A DNA stretch of 64,000 nt from contig NC_054082.1 of NCBI RefSeq assembly GCF_017562075.2, forward strand, positions 30,659,148-30,723,147, read 5' to 3'. The position numbers and the translations under genes are program-made. This document shows positions 1 to 10,808 of the stretch, piece by piece. Origin of the DNA: Anopheles merus (lineage: Eukaryota; Arthropoda; Insecta; Diptera; Culicidae). The notes beneath the pieces are model-generated. The model had not been told where the DNA came from. It did not search any database and worked only from the letters and a program-made list of their open reading frames with translations. Numbering within the stretch: the first letter of the stretch is position 1; each line of letters opens with the position of its first letter.

Positions 1-2925
1 GTAGTGTTCTTGTAGTAAACAGGAAACAATCGATACTACCGTTATGTTTAGGCTGGATATTCTTTCCCTCTCTCTCTCTAAATAATACTAGAGCTTCTAA
101 ATCTAGTAAAGCAAACCGTTAAAGGTCTTGAACACACTTTCCTGAAGCTGGTTCATTATGTTAAAGGTAAACCCAATGCAGAATCTCTATTCTGTCGTGC
201 ATGTTATATCAGTTTGAATCCGCCATCTTCAATGAATAATAGGGCGCGTATGCAATACCAAACACAAAACTACGCGTACCAATATCAAAAAGGCAAATTG
301 ATAAAAAGAAGAGTTAAACATACAAAAAATACAATTTCATCAACATGCGCTTTGAAGAGAATGCAGAAGAAAAAGAATAAGAAGAAAAGGAAGAAGCATT
401 CGATACTTACTGATGTTAATCGAAAATGAAAACAAATGAAACACACAAACACTGGCACACCCTCACACGTGAGTAAACAATGCAAGCAAAACATCAACAT
501 GTACCAACAGTACAGAAAAGAAAGGCACACAGAAACAAAAGAAAAATGCATTCTCCAACATATATAAAAACAAACACACGTAATAAGCAACGAGCAAACA
601 ATGTATAAGGATGTGCGATAGACGTACCATGATGCAAGACAGGTGAAACAGATGAGAAAAGGAGAAAGGAACGAAACCAACAAAGCGAGAAACTGAAACA
701 AACAAAACCAGAATAAGAACTATACATATTATATCTATTCTATGACAGAGAAAAATAAAGTATAACATAATTAATTGGAATTGAAGCTGGGTGCGGGATA
801 ATAATGGGATAATGGATGAAACGTTTGTGCTGTGAAACTCATTATTCGCATGTTTGTCCGTTCGTTCGTCTGTCTGTCTGTCTATCTCAACTGTCTGTCT
901 AACTGCTTCTACCGCGCTGTATGGGAGGCCGGCTGCCTCCGTGAGGCGGTAATCGGAATGGGGATGAATTAGCTCTGCTTTGCTCTCGGGATGCCTGGTT
1001 GGTGGCATGGTGGTTTGCTGTCTCTATTCTAACGTTCAACTAATGCTCCACACTCTGGGGTGCTCCGGGTTCATTCGCTAACAATGTATGTTTCCATCTA
1101 CTAGTTTGTGAGAATATGGGATTGGTTTGGATTGGATAATTAGTCTTTGTTTGTCTTACTCGCATTACGTACTGCGTCACTTTTAACGCCTTTCTATTCT
1201 GTTTAACTACTTTTGTATACATTTCCTTCATAATCGCAATTACCCACGTCGCACTTGTATTTAGAAAACAACCACTTTTGTTTAATTTTTTCAACTCCTA
1301 AACTGACCCGTGTTCTGTTAAATTATTGTAGTCGACCTGCCCAGAATGCGCCACCGCGCCTACCGGATCGACCGTACAATGCCATGGGACGGCCATGAAC
1401 GTGACCATATATACATATATGCTTGAATGAGGATGTAAAAAGGTGCAAAAAATAGGAGTGTGATGAGGAGCATGGATTGTAAAACCAGAGCCGAGCAGTC
1501 GTCCTTATTGTGCTGTTGGTAGTAGCGAAAACTGTGGTAGTGAGGTAATGTAAGAAGCGCCCGCTCCCGCTTGGTCCATGGACCAGAAACACAACTAACA
1601 CGTGAACTATTTGTTAAGTGTATAGTTCCTTGCTTTTCCGTCTTCTACACTGCCCCCATAGTTGGTCTCACATTGAGCCACATCATCTTCGATCTTTGCG
1701 ACCGATCATCAGCTTCTTTCTTTTCGTATCAAGCTTTGGAATCGATCGTGTCGCACCGATGCTTTCTTGCCTCTTTTTCAACCTTTTGCTCAGTACGGGA
1801 TGATAAGTACGTGCAGCCGAAAGGGAACCGAAACCATTCCGTTTTGGGCCAAACAAACAACCTCCAAAATGTGGCCAACAACCGCCAAAATATCGAGATA
1901 GACGAGTGAGTGAGAGAGAGAGAGAGGGAGTATAGTGTGGCGATTTATACAGGTTTAGTAGACGATTGTTCAGGTTCAGGCTGCTACAGGGTATAATTAT
2001 GCTGCTGCTGCTGCTGCTGCTGTTTTAGATAGTTAGTAAGAAAGGAATGTTAACTTATGAGGCCTTTGTGTACCACATGGACTGGATATCACCTGGTGGT
2101 AGGTAGCTGCGATTATAGGCGCTACGAGTGCCACCGGTGCAAGCTGTACAGAAGTTTAAGGAGCATCAACTGTAGAACGGAAATAGCGTACGCATAGAAC
2201 AATTCAAACACAGGGTATGCACGATACGATATTAGAATAGTGGGAATACATTACAAAGCATAACACATTTCGTACGGCACTGGTTGGTAGTGGGGCGGCT
2301 GTCCGCGTCTTGTCTGTCCCTATTCCAGTACTCACTAGCCCTCGCGACTCCCTTTCGAGCGATCGAACGGTGAAACAACACAAAGACCGTCGAAGTATTA
2401 ACGTGTTAGGGACATTTGCTTAGACTGTGCAGACAAGGCGATAAGAGCTAGCTGCTGCCCCTCCCATCTAGCCTGACACGATTTGCGAAATTAGCAGAAT
2501 GGACTTAAGCTTAATCTAACAATTATTTTTCATTGAGCGCAATGGGCATTTCGGATGATCATCACCCGAGTCCAGTCGGTCACACACATACACACACACA
2601 CACACATCAAAGCTCAACACTATTCTAACGTGCTAAAGTATTATTTTGTACATTTCTTGTCATATAATATTTTGTAAATAAATCACCCTGGATGGTGGAA
2701 AAAGCGAACGGTAGAAGAGTTTGCAATGCTGCTTTCCAGAACGGCGATGGCTGGTAGGCCACGTCATGCATTCCTCCCCATTCCTATTTTTCCAACGGAC
2801 CAGAGATACCTTATCTATCGTGTTTAGTGGCTTCGGTGCCATTCTTCTTCGCCCAAAGTACATATATAAGTTTGCAGCACAGCAAAGAAGCTGTAATAAA
2901 TAAGCCATGGACGGACGTATGTAGT
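1..2925. other. Non-coding stretch, probable 3' flank of a gene to the left
   Basis: I see no open frame with protein-like composition or splice-compatible exons here. The DNA is moderately AT-rich and contains a (GCT)7 run at 2001-2022, a CA-rich run at 2581-2607 and a short GA run near 1913-1930. Near the right end lie a Pumilio-type TGTAAATA at 2673-2680 overlapping an AATAAA at 2677-2682, which look like the tail of a plus-strand 3'UTR. If so, that gene converges tail-to-tail with MANF. The gene itself would lie outside the window. Confidence 0.4.
2677..2682 (+). terminator. Candidate polyadenylation signal (plus strand)
   Basis: An exact AATAAA hexamer, overlapping a TGTAAATA Pumilio-like motif, at the end of a non-coding stretch. 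It would serve a transcript entering from the left edge. No transcript evidence is available, so the assignment is inference. Confidence 0.3.
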
Positions 2926-2944
2926 ATACTTTTTTTTCCAACGG

Positions 2945-2950
2945 TTTATT
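2945..2950 (-). terminator. Candidate polyadenylation signal for MANF
   Basis: TTTATT on the plus strand reads AATAAA on the minus strand, about 505 bp downstream of the MANF stop codon. It is the first good hexamer I noticed downstream, so it would give a 3'UTR of roughly 0.5 kb. Confidence 0.35.
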
Positions 2951-3455
2951 TGTTGTTGTTTTATCCGAACACAATATTGTTTTCACATTCGTTTCTATTC
3001 GTTCCTGTTTACCAAGGGTCTTGTTGTTGCCTAAGTTTAATGTCTTATGTGCCCTGACCTCACGCCTGCCATCGACCAATGCCTGCCACTGTCCTGCGTT
3101 AATCTAAATGTATCCGTTCTAAACGTATCCCCGGAAACTTCCACAACTTCCAAATGTTGAGCGAGGGGAGGCGTAGCCATTGTTGGCAGAGAAAAACAGG
3201 CTCAAAACTGTGCGCAGCGTGCGCTTTGCTTCTCTTCGATTCGAAGAAGATTGAACAAAAAAAAAAGAGAAAAATAAATACCCATTTTCACGCTGCATTC
3301 ATCTGGTGCACAATCCTTGTAGCAGGCGCGTGGTGTGGTGGTGGTGGTGGCACGGGTTGCGCAGTGGGGCGACAACCGGCAAAAGGCATGATGGCGATGA
3401 TGAGCAAAGCGAGAGATCCGCCGCTCAAAAACCGCGCTTATGTCGGACGATGTGG

Positions 3456-4289
3456 TTACAGTTCCGTCTTGACGTACTTGTGCTTCAGCTCCTCGATGCG
3501 TTTGATGAAATCAGTCTTTTCCAGGCACCCGTCGCATTCCTCATCCCAATCGGAGAGAATCTTCTTCAGATCGCGCACCTTCAGCTTCTTCAGATCGACG
3601 GCATTCACATCGATTTGTTTGTCTGCAATAGCAACGGGAGCGAGAAATAGTGAGTGGAGCCAATTTGTGACGAAAGTGGGATTGATTCCCACCATTACTC
3701 ATTGCTCTTACCGTATCGCAAATCACAGATTTGAGCGTCCTTCTTCTTGAGCTTCTCGCAGATCTTTTCGGCCGGCATGGACCAGCTGATTGGTTTGGAC
3801 AGCTCACCCAAGATACCGGTGGCAGAATCTTCGACACCGCCAAGGTAGTAGCACTGTGGATGCGTGGCGCAAGCGAAGAGAAGAGATGGGAGTATAATTA
3901 CACACGCTCCGGGCGGGACCATTCCACGGGGCAACTACTTACGAAACGCTGTTCCTTGTTTTTGGACTTCTTACAGAACGCCCGGAACTCGTCCTCTATC
4001 CGTTTGGTATCCTTCTTTGTCTCATCCGACAGTGTTTCCATAAATGTGTTTACCGTCTTCACGCAGACTGGAATGGGGTCGACGTAGGAGGGAGACAGTG
4101 AGAAACAATTGCAAAACGTTCGTATTATAGAAAACGTTCTATTTTACAACACACGATTGGTGGAGGAAGACAATTCTTACCTTCACAATCACCTTCCCGC
4201 AGGGCGGTACTGTGTGGGAGCAGGAACAGGATCAGACAAACCGTGCCCAGCAGCACTAATCGGCCGCTTAGAAACTTGCGTTCGGCCAT
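3456..4289 (-). CDS. Manf: MANF/ARMET: mesencephalic astrocyte-derived neurotrophic factor homologue
   Basis: Four coding exons on the minus strand: 4289-4181, 4067-3943, 3853-3712 and 3622-3456, total 543 nt, 180 aa, close to the usual family length (about 173-182 aa). All introns have GT/AG ends and the frame closes. Residues 1 to about 25 form a hydrophobic signal peptide (FLSGRLVLLGTVCLILFLL). The mature protein starts near REGDCE and has the saposin-like domain with family cysteines (DCEVCVK, FCKKSK, CYYLGG). The C-terminal SAP-like domain has CDGCLEK, the conserved CXXC. The protein ends in KTEL, a KDEL-like ER-retention signal. In insects and vertebrates MANF is an ER-resident and secreted factor that supports neurons and is induced by unfolded-protein stress. 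Family identity is very clear; only the exact UTRs are unknown. Confidence 0.95.
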
Positions 4290-4471
4290 TCTGTAGCTAG
4301 AATATCTCGGGAGGATGAATATTCCGTTCCTTAATTACAACGCTAGCCTCTTGGTTCCGCTCGGGGCAGATCTGTGTGCGTTCGTAACAGTGTTACGGAC
4401 TCTTTTGTAAAACGGCAACCTCTATTGTGGCCTGTTGCTGCCTGTACGGTGGCAGTAGAGAAAAAGCGATC

Positions 4472-4482
4472 CGTGGCCAAAG
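4472..4482 (-). promoter_or_regulatory. Weak ERSE-II-like site upstream of MANF
   Basis: The minus strand carries an intact CCACG half preceded by TTGG-type sequence, matching ATTGG-N-CCACG with two mismatches. It lies about 190 bp upstream of the MANF ATG, between the gene and the better ERSE-like site at 4553-4571. Taken alone it is weak. Confidence 0.2.
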
Positions 4483-4552
4483 CTGATTCGGTATCGTCAC
4501 CCAGAACTCTGGTCTCTTCCCGGCTACAAATATAACGGAACGCCAAAGACGA

Positions 4553-4571
4553 CGTGTACCTGTCGAATTGG
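4553..4571 (-). promoter_or_regulatory. ERSE-like element upstream of MANF
   Basis: On the minus strand the bases read CCAAT, exactly nine bases, then ACACG. The ER stress response element is CCAAT-N9-CCACG, bound by NF-Y plus ATF6 or XBP1, so this matches with a single mismatch and exact spacing. It sits 264-282 bp upstream of the MANF start codon on the sense strand. Vertebrate MANF is known to be controlled by ERSE-type sites. Function here is inferred; a single degenerate motif can occur by chance. Confidence 0.4.
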
Positions 4572-5454
4572 CAGACAGCTCCCAAGTAGCATTTTTGTGC
4601 AGAGGGTCATACAAAGGTTAGATAAGAGAGTCTGTTGGAAAGGGAGTTGTGTTTAGAAATTAAGAAAAAACGCATTGAAACACACGCAAATTAATACACA
4701 TTAGAGGTAGTAAACTTAAAAAATATATTTGGTGTTCAAATAACTATTGAAAACCATTTTTATACCATTAGTTTACCATTTTTTTTTGGAAGGGCCTTTT
4801 TTGATGTCTGGTTCGTAGTGATGGGTTCTTATTTCCAATTGGATGGAACGATTCCGTTCCTATCCATATTGTTCAAACGTTCCGTTGCATTCATTGATTC
4901 ATGAGAAAAAAGGGTAATACTAAGTGTGTTTCCGAGGTGGACGGTCATTTTGTTGTTTTACTTAAATTGTAAAATGTGCGTTTAAATGGTTAAAATACTC
5001 ATCAACGTTGAATAGGTATATTTCTTAATAGAAACAACGATTAAGCCACAAAATATAAGCTCTGTAATACTGTAATAATTGCTTACCACAATATACGTTA
5101 GGCAAAGAGCAGCCAATACACCTATGTGAACGGCATTATTCAACAATCGCGCAAGTTTTTTTCAACAGCTCAGGTGTCATAAATAATGAGAGCTGCCAAA
5201 AAACATCTTGTAAGGTTTCGACAATGTTGTTCACATTAAAAACTGAGTCGGAAAACAGTGTAATACAAAATGTTTCAAGTTCACAAAAAGACAAAAGAAA
5301 TTGAAATAAAAAAAACCGCCTCAGGTATAAGTTAGATAAAGAAAATCTTTTAGTACATCAGATTGCTGCAGTAGTAGGTGTTACACTTTATTTTAAAGTA
5401 CATTTCCGTCACATTATTCGTTGAAAAAATGGTTTCGTAGAAGGTGCATTACAC

Positions 5455-6875
5455 TCAGATGAGCTTCATATCTGATTCTGTGCGTGAGAAGTGTTTGGTC
5501 ATATTGGCCGTTCCAAACACTCGATGATGTTCCCTCAGTCGAACAGCATTGATCTGCAAACAGAAGAGAGCATTGACGGAGTTAAATTTTTTTTCCTTTT
5601 TTTGCAATGAATTGCACTCTGTTACCTCAATGAATCCCGTCGACGAGTAGGGTGAAAAGTTACCATGCACCTCCATCGATGCCAGCTCTTGGTTGTACAA
5701 GGAGTGCATAGACTCTCGCGATGTGACCATAACTGTGTCGTAATACAGGCACAAATGCAGATGAGATAAAACAATCGTTAGCCTTCCCCCCTTTGCCGCT
5801 TCTTACCGTGTCCCTTGAACATCTCCACCACCACCTTGCCGGACACGTGCTTCTGCGACTCGAGGATACACTTGCGCACGTACTCAGCCTCGGGCGCGTA
5901 CCAGTAGCCGTTGTACACGTAGTCTGCCATCCGATCGGCAAGATACTTTTTTACCCGCAGCACCTCCCGATCCAGGCAGTAAATTTCCAGATCCCGGTGC
6001 GCACAGTGCAGCACGGTTACGCCGGGCGTCTCGTAGACGCCGCGCGACTTCAACCCAATGTAGCGGTTCTCCACGATATCGATCCGTCCCACGCCGTGCT
6101 CGCCGCCAGCCTTGTTCAGAAACGCCAGTATGTCCACCGGTCTTTCCATCGTACGCCCACTGACCAGCTCGGTGACGCGCACGGGCAGTCCAGCTTTGAA
6201 CACGATCTCGGCCACGGTCGGTGTGTCTGGGGCGCGGGTTGGCGATTGCGTTAGCTGGTACAGCTCTTCCGGTGCCGCCACCGACGGGTCCTCCAGGATG
6301 CCCGACTCGTAGCTGATGTGCATAATGTTCGCATCCATCGACCAGGGTGCTTTCGTGGTGGCACTCACCGGGATATTCGAGCGCTTCGCGTACTCCAGCA
6401 GATCCGAGCGGCCCTGGAAACGCTGGCAGAACGTTTCCATGCGCCACGGGGCGATGACGCGGATCGTTGGGCTGAGCGCGTAGCAGCTCAGCTCGAAGCG
6501 GATCTGATCGTTACCCTTGCCGGTGGCGCCGTGCGAGATGTAGCTGCAGCCACGCTGCACCGCCACATCCATCAGGCCTTTCGAAATGCAGGGCCGCGCC
6601 AGTGACGTCCCGAGCAGGTACCGGTCCTCGTAGATTAAACCCATCTGTACCGCCGGCCAGACAAACTTTTCCACGAAGAAATCCTTCATGTCCTTCACCA
6701 CCACATCGGCGGCGCCGATCTTGAGGGCCTTTTCGCGTGCCGCCGCAAAGTCCTCCGTTTGGCCCACGTCGGCCATAAAGCAGATCACCTCGTAGTCCTG
6801 CTCGAGCAGCCATTTCAGGATGCAGCTCGTGTCCAGGCCACCCGAGTAAGCTAGTAAAACCTTTTCTTTGCTCAT
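5455..6875 (-). CDS. Ass: Argininosuccinate synthase
   Basis: Three coding exons on the minus strand: 6875-5807, 5732-5626 and 5553-5455, total 1275 nt, 424 aa; human ASS1 is 412 aa. The enzyme joins citrulline and aspartate using ATP to make argininosuccinate, in the cytosol. Residues 10-17 are YSGGLDTS, the PP-loop ATP-pyrophosphatase motif; GTSLARP and SHGATGKGNDQIRFE are the conserved citrulline/aspartate-binding segments. The splice joins rebuild KGHVMVTSRESMHSLYNQEL and then STGFIE-INAVRLREHHR, matching the vertebrate C-terminus. I chose the start at MSKEK because it aligns with the family N-terminus; the frame is open further upstream but that part is 5' leader and looks unlike protein. 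The last residues (about GTANMTKHFSRTESDMKLI) form a tail longer than in vertebrates. Confidence 0.96.
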
Positions 6876-7060
6876 TTTCGTGAACTTCCGATGGGAGGGC
6901 GTGTAGAGAATTGAAGTTCTGCCGTTGATTAACCGTTGATGTTCGTTCACTCTGTTGATCTGATCTAGTCGGCAGCTGGGCGGTAACTGTGGCAACTTAC
7001 CTACTATTGCGTGTGCTGCTGAATGGGTGTGTGCTCGTTGTTCTCGGCTATATTCGCCGC
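6876..7060 (-). other. Probable spliced 5'UTR of argininosuccinate synthase
   Basis: On the minus strand a donor-like GTAAGTTG lies at about 6992-7000 and an acceptor-like ACGGCAG just upstream of the start codon near 6920, enclosing a pyrimidine-poor but plausible 70-80 bp intron. This would place a short non-coding first exon near 7000-7060. The promoter should lie between there and about 7300. Inference from splice motifs only. Confidence 0.3.
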
Positions 7061-7340
7061 GTACTGATAATGGCACGGGCCTGTTGTGACTTTCCCTCCC
7101 GAACACACCCCAAATCCGTACACAAACCCCCACAGCAAATCGTGTGAGGATCAGCCTATCGCCCTGATCTCTGACCCTCCCCGGTCGCCGGTACAAGCTT
7201 CCAATCGAGTAAAACGGAGTCATACAGTCCGGGAGATGCGAAAACCTGTGATGCGACGTAAACAATTCGAGTATTTTTGGTTCCCGGCCAGAGAACTGTT
7301 ACGCGTCAAATCAAGTCAAGTGCACCAGGTTTGATTATTT

Positions 7341-10300
7341 CAAGCAGTTTTATTTGCCCAATAAATGTGTGTGTGTCTGTCTGTTTGTGTGATTTACGTT
7401 TGTTTGTTCGTCTGTTTTGTAGGCTGTTGCTGTTGTTCTTACGGATTTCACTGGGCTGCTGAAAATTTTAATTAACACCCATGTTACTAAGATTCTTATT
7501 TACCATCTTTACCCGCCCGCAACTACTAGTAGCACAACACAGTATGTACTCTCTTGTTTTCTTCTGCACTACTACCAAGTTTGCATTGCGTGCTTCTGTT
7601 TTTATCTTGTTTTATGTTTCACTTTTCTCACATGCATCCACATTTGTTCGTTTGTTTGTTATAATCTCTTTTCCTCTACCATCCATTTTTCTTCCGTATT
7701 TCCCCCTATTGCACACACTATCGCCCTTTCTTGACATTTTATATTGTTTTAATATATTAAATCATTTTATAGGTTCTGTTTCTCGTCTACAATTGATCAT
7801 TCTTCCTTCCACCTTTCCATGTCTGCTATGCTCATTTTCAGCTGATACTCCTTGCATTTGCGCTAGTGCGAGCATTGATTGGGAGCCGAGAGGGGAACGC
7901 GCAAACACAAAGCACCTTTCGCCCCCCGTTCCTTCCTCGCCACCCGAGAGCGCGTTCGGGGTTTGCGAACGAGATAATTTCATTATCTATTGCTAGTTTC
8001 TTGACTCAATTAATCGAGCTTTTTCTTCTCATCGAATCGACTTCTCAGCCGCTCGACATCATATAGACAAGTTAGACTTTTGCATCGTTTATAGTTTAGC
8101 TTTTACTTTTGCGTTTCATGTTGTTGTAATCTTTTTTGTTTCTTTAATTATTATTCCTGTTATGTTAAATCGGCTAATGGTTTCTAATAGGATTGTGTGT
8201 CTCTTAATGCTTTCCAGAAGCTCAGAGTGTGTGTTAACAAGAATGTGACATTCGGTTAAAAATTAAGCCATTTAAAAAATGGGGGGATATATTCTCTCTC
8301 ATTTCCTGACCTGCCATGTATTCGGACGTTAGATGTTTTTTTTTTTGTGGAAGGTGAACAGGTATGGTTCAGCTGCTTAATCCAGTAGCGTTTCGCCGGG
8401 TGCCGATTGAAACAGAAACGCATTCGAGGATGTAATTAATGCAACCAGCACAGTAAAAGTTCAGCCACGAGCAGCTAGCTGACCGAACGATGAAAGCTTC
8501 AGATGAATGTATCGCATGTTTGGAGATACAAAACTATGTTCACTGTTTCCGTACAGGATTCGAGTCGAAACGAGCATCTATAATAAGCTACAAAATGTAC
8601 AACTGCGTTTCGCCGTGTATGAATAGAAGCTCTTACGTTTTAGCAAACTACCTGTGCAAGCATCGTAATGTTGATTTTGTGTTAGTTAAATTACTGTTTC
8701 ATGAAATCAAGATTCTAAGAGAGGGATATATTGGCATGGCCCAATGCCACACTTGCACGAAAATGGAAACAATCCGCTATAAAGGCAGCTAATAGCTCTT
8801 GGGAGAACCTCAAAAAATATATATAGAAACAACACGACGGAGCTGTGGGACTTTTACAGCACTCTCCCCTTCCCCGCTCATGCCACGCCACGAAGACTCT
8901 GGTTGGTTGTTTGTATTTTGTCTATACATGCGCTTCATTGGCGTCTGGGCCAACCATATTACCTTCCAACACACTAACTGTTTTACCTTTCTTCACGTTA
9001 CGTTTGTTCGGTTTCCCCCTTTTGCGATTTCCATCATCTTAGAGCGCTTCTTATGTTTGATAATCATTTCGTTTGGTTCTATGCTTCAGAGAGTAGTAGT
9101 AGTAAGTGAGAATTATCATTGCACCAGCGGGTGCGAAACGGGTTTCCGAAGCGTATATAAATCTGTTTAAAAATAATTAATTCAAAACTATATGGCATTT
9201 TGCACAACTCTCGCGGCGCGGACCGTTGAGTGTATATTGAATTATAACTATTGATTATATTTCCTTCTCCATCGCTGGTGGCGTGTAGTGCCATCGAGAA
9301 ATAATAATAATATGTAATATACGGCGCAGAGTGTGGCCGTGACAACTATGAACACCTCTTTTTTTGGATCATGCTTCTCGCCCCCATTTATCACTAAGCA
9401 CACTAGCATTCAAATTATACACAGATTCCATTAATCAGTATGTACGTGTCAAAACCATATTCCATCGTTTGTATACAGTAAACTACTAATATATTGCTCA
9501 CAATGGTAGAAACCAAAGCACAGTCGATACATACTCAACAGACGAAAAGGAACTACGGAAGAACGGAAAGAAAACAAAATAACGTATAATAATAAAATGA
9601 ACACGTTACGTTACAGCGCTCAAACAAACACGTACGCGCTCGGTTTGGCTTCGGGGTTGGAGTGTTCATTCGGGTGACTAGCGTAATTCGAAGCAGAATG
9701 GAGGATGATTCTCGACCAAAATCTCGATTCTCTTGTAGGCGACACTCATGGCAACACGTTACGATTACATCAAGCACCACCGACAATCAACGGGCCAGTG
9801 CCTTTGGTAAGGATTAACTCGTATGTTGCATTTTGCTTGCAGTGTAAAGTGTGAAGGGCCCCATTGACTTAACCTTCCAACGGTCTGAGATGGCATTTCT
9901 AACCGAGGCCAGTATTGGAATGTGCGCCACTGTGTTATTGCACGACAGCTGTGCCTGGTGTTGAGAAAGCATACTAGATCATAAAACGTTCTTACATCAA
10001 ATAGATGACTCTTTATCTAAAGGAAAAAAAGCTGAGTATTATTTAACCACCTCAACGGGACACCGAATCGTCGACTGACATCCTCCGGAATCCCGTCATC
10101 CCGTTTCCTTAGTATCTCATATAGAAAGAGCGTTAGAAAATTGTTACGACATCATTACGGTGTGTGTGTATGTGTGTCTTACGACGAGGTGAATAAAATA
10201 GTAAAGTTGATTACAGTATTGCATTTCCCGAAAAAATTGCACTGCCCGCCAATGCTAGCGGGGCAGATACGGCAAAAAGGAAAACAGATACGCAAGCAAC

Positions 10301-10808
10301 AAAATCACATAATCAGCATCAAAACGTGGCGTACGATAACGAAGAAAACATAGTTTTTAACCCGGTGCGAGCTAACGCGCACCGGAAGCCCTTAACTTCT
10401 ACACACTAATAAATAGCATCGTGACGGAACGCCGCCACCTGTGTCTGTGCTGTTCCGCGGTTTGGCTGCAGCGAATGTTAGCTTCTCAATCCAGTTTGTG
10501 TTCATCGAATAGTAGGTATCTGCTGCTGGATAGCTGGACTATTCTCTGTCGTAATTTTTTGCGCAAAATTCCCCGAAGTAAGAGAGAATACTTCCTGTAT
10601 GTGTGTATTCTCTCAGTTTTGTTACTATTCTGCTAGCAATATAAGAGCTTTGAAATCGTGTACAAATTACCTACACACCATCGACCCCGTAACGACGACG
10701 ACCGGCACACGAGAAAGAGAGCACACGGGCGTCGTGCGCGGAGTGCAGAGACGTGCCACCGCAGCACCGCAGTCGGTGTGGGAAGCGTCAACTTTCTATG
10801 CGATGCGC
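7341..10808. other. AT-rich non-coding stretch downstream of unc-76
   Basis: No convincing coding exon is present; open frames are short and rich in Phe/Leu/Ser from T-rich DNA. The stretch lies directly downstream of the unc-76 stop codon on the minus strand. It runs to a pair of opposed polyadenylation hexamers at 7349-7365, so it could be a 3.4 kb unc-76 3'UTR. Long 3'UTRs are common for neuronal genes, but this is inference. Confidence 0.35.
7349..7365. terminator. Opposed polyadenylation signals on both strands
   Basis: TTTATT at 7349-7354 (AATAAA on the minus strand) is followed, five bases later, by AATAAA at 7360-7365 on the plus strand, making a short imperfect palindrome. The minus-strand signal could end the unc-76 transcript. 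No plus-strand gene is visible immediately upstream, so that signal may be incidental. Confidence 0.3.

Larger units (their letters stand above)
4290..5454. other. MANF 5'UTR/promoter and AT-rich intergenic DNA
   Basis: About 4290-4650 is GC-balanced and holds the MANF leader and probable promoter, including stress-element-like motifs (listed separately). From about 4660 to 5454 the sequence is strongly AT-rich, without coding potential, and includes a perfect short inverted repeat GGAACG-ATTC-CGTTCC at 4845-4860. This part ends at the 3' end of the argininosuccinate synthase gene, whose 3'UTR must lie within it. Confidence 0.5.
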
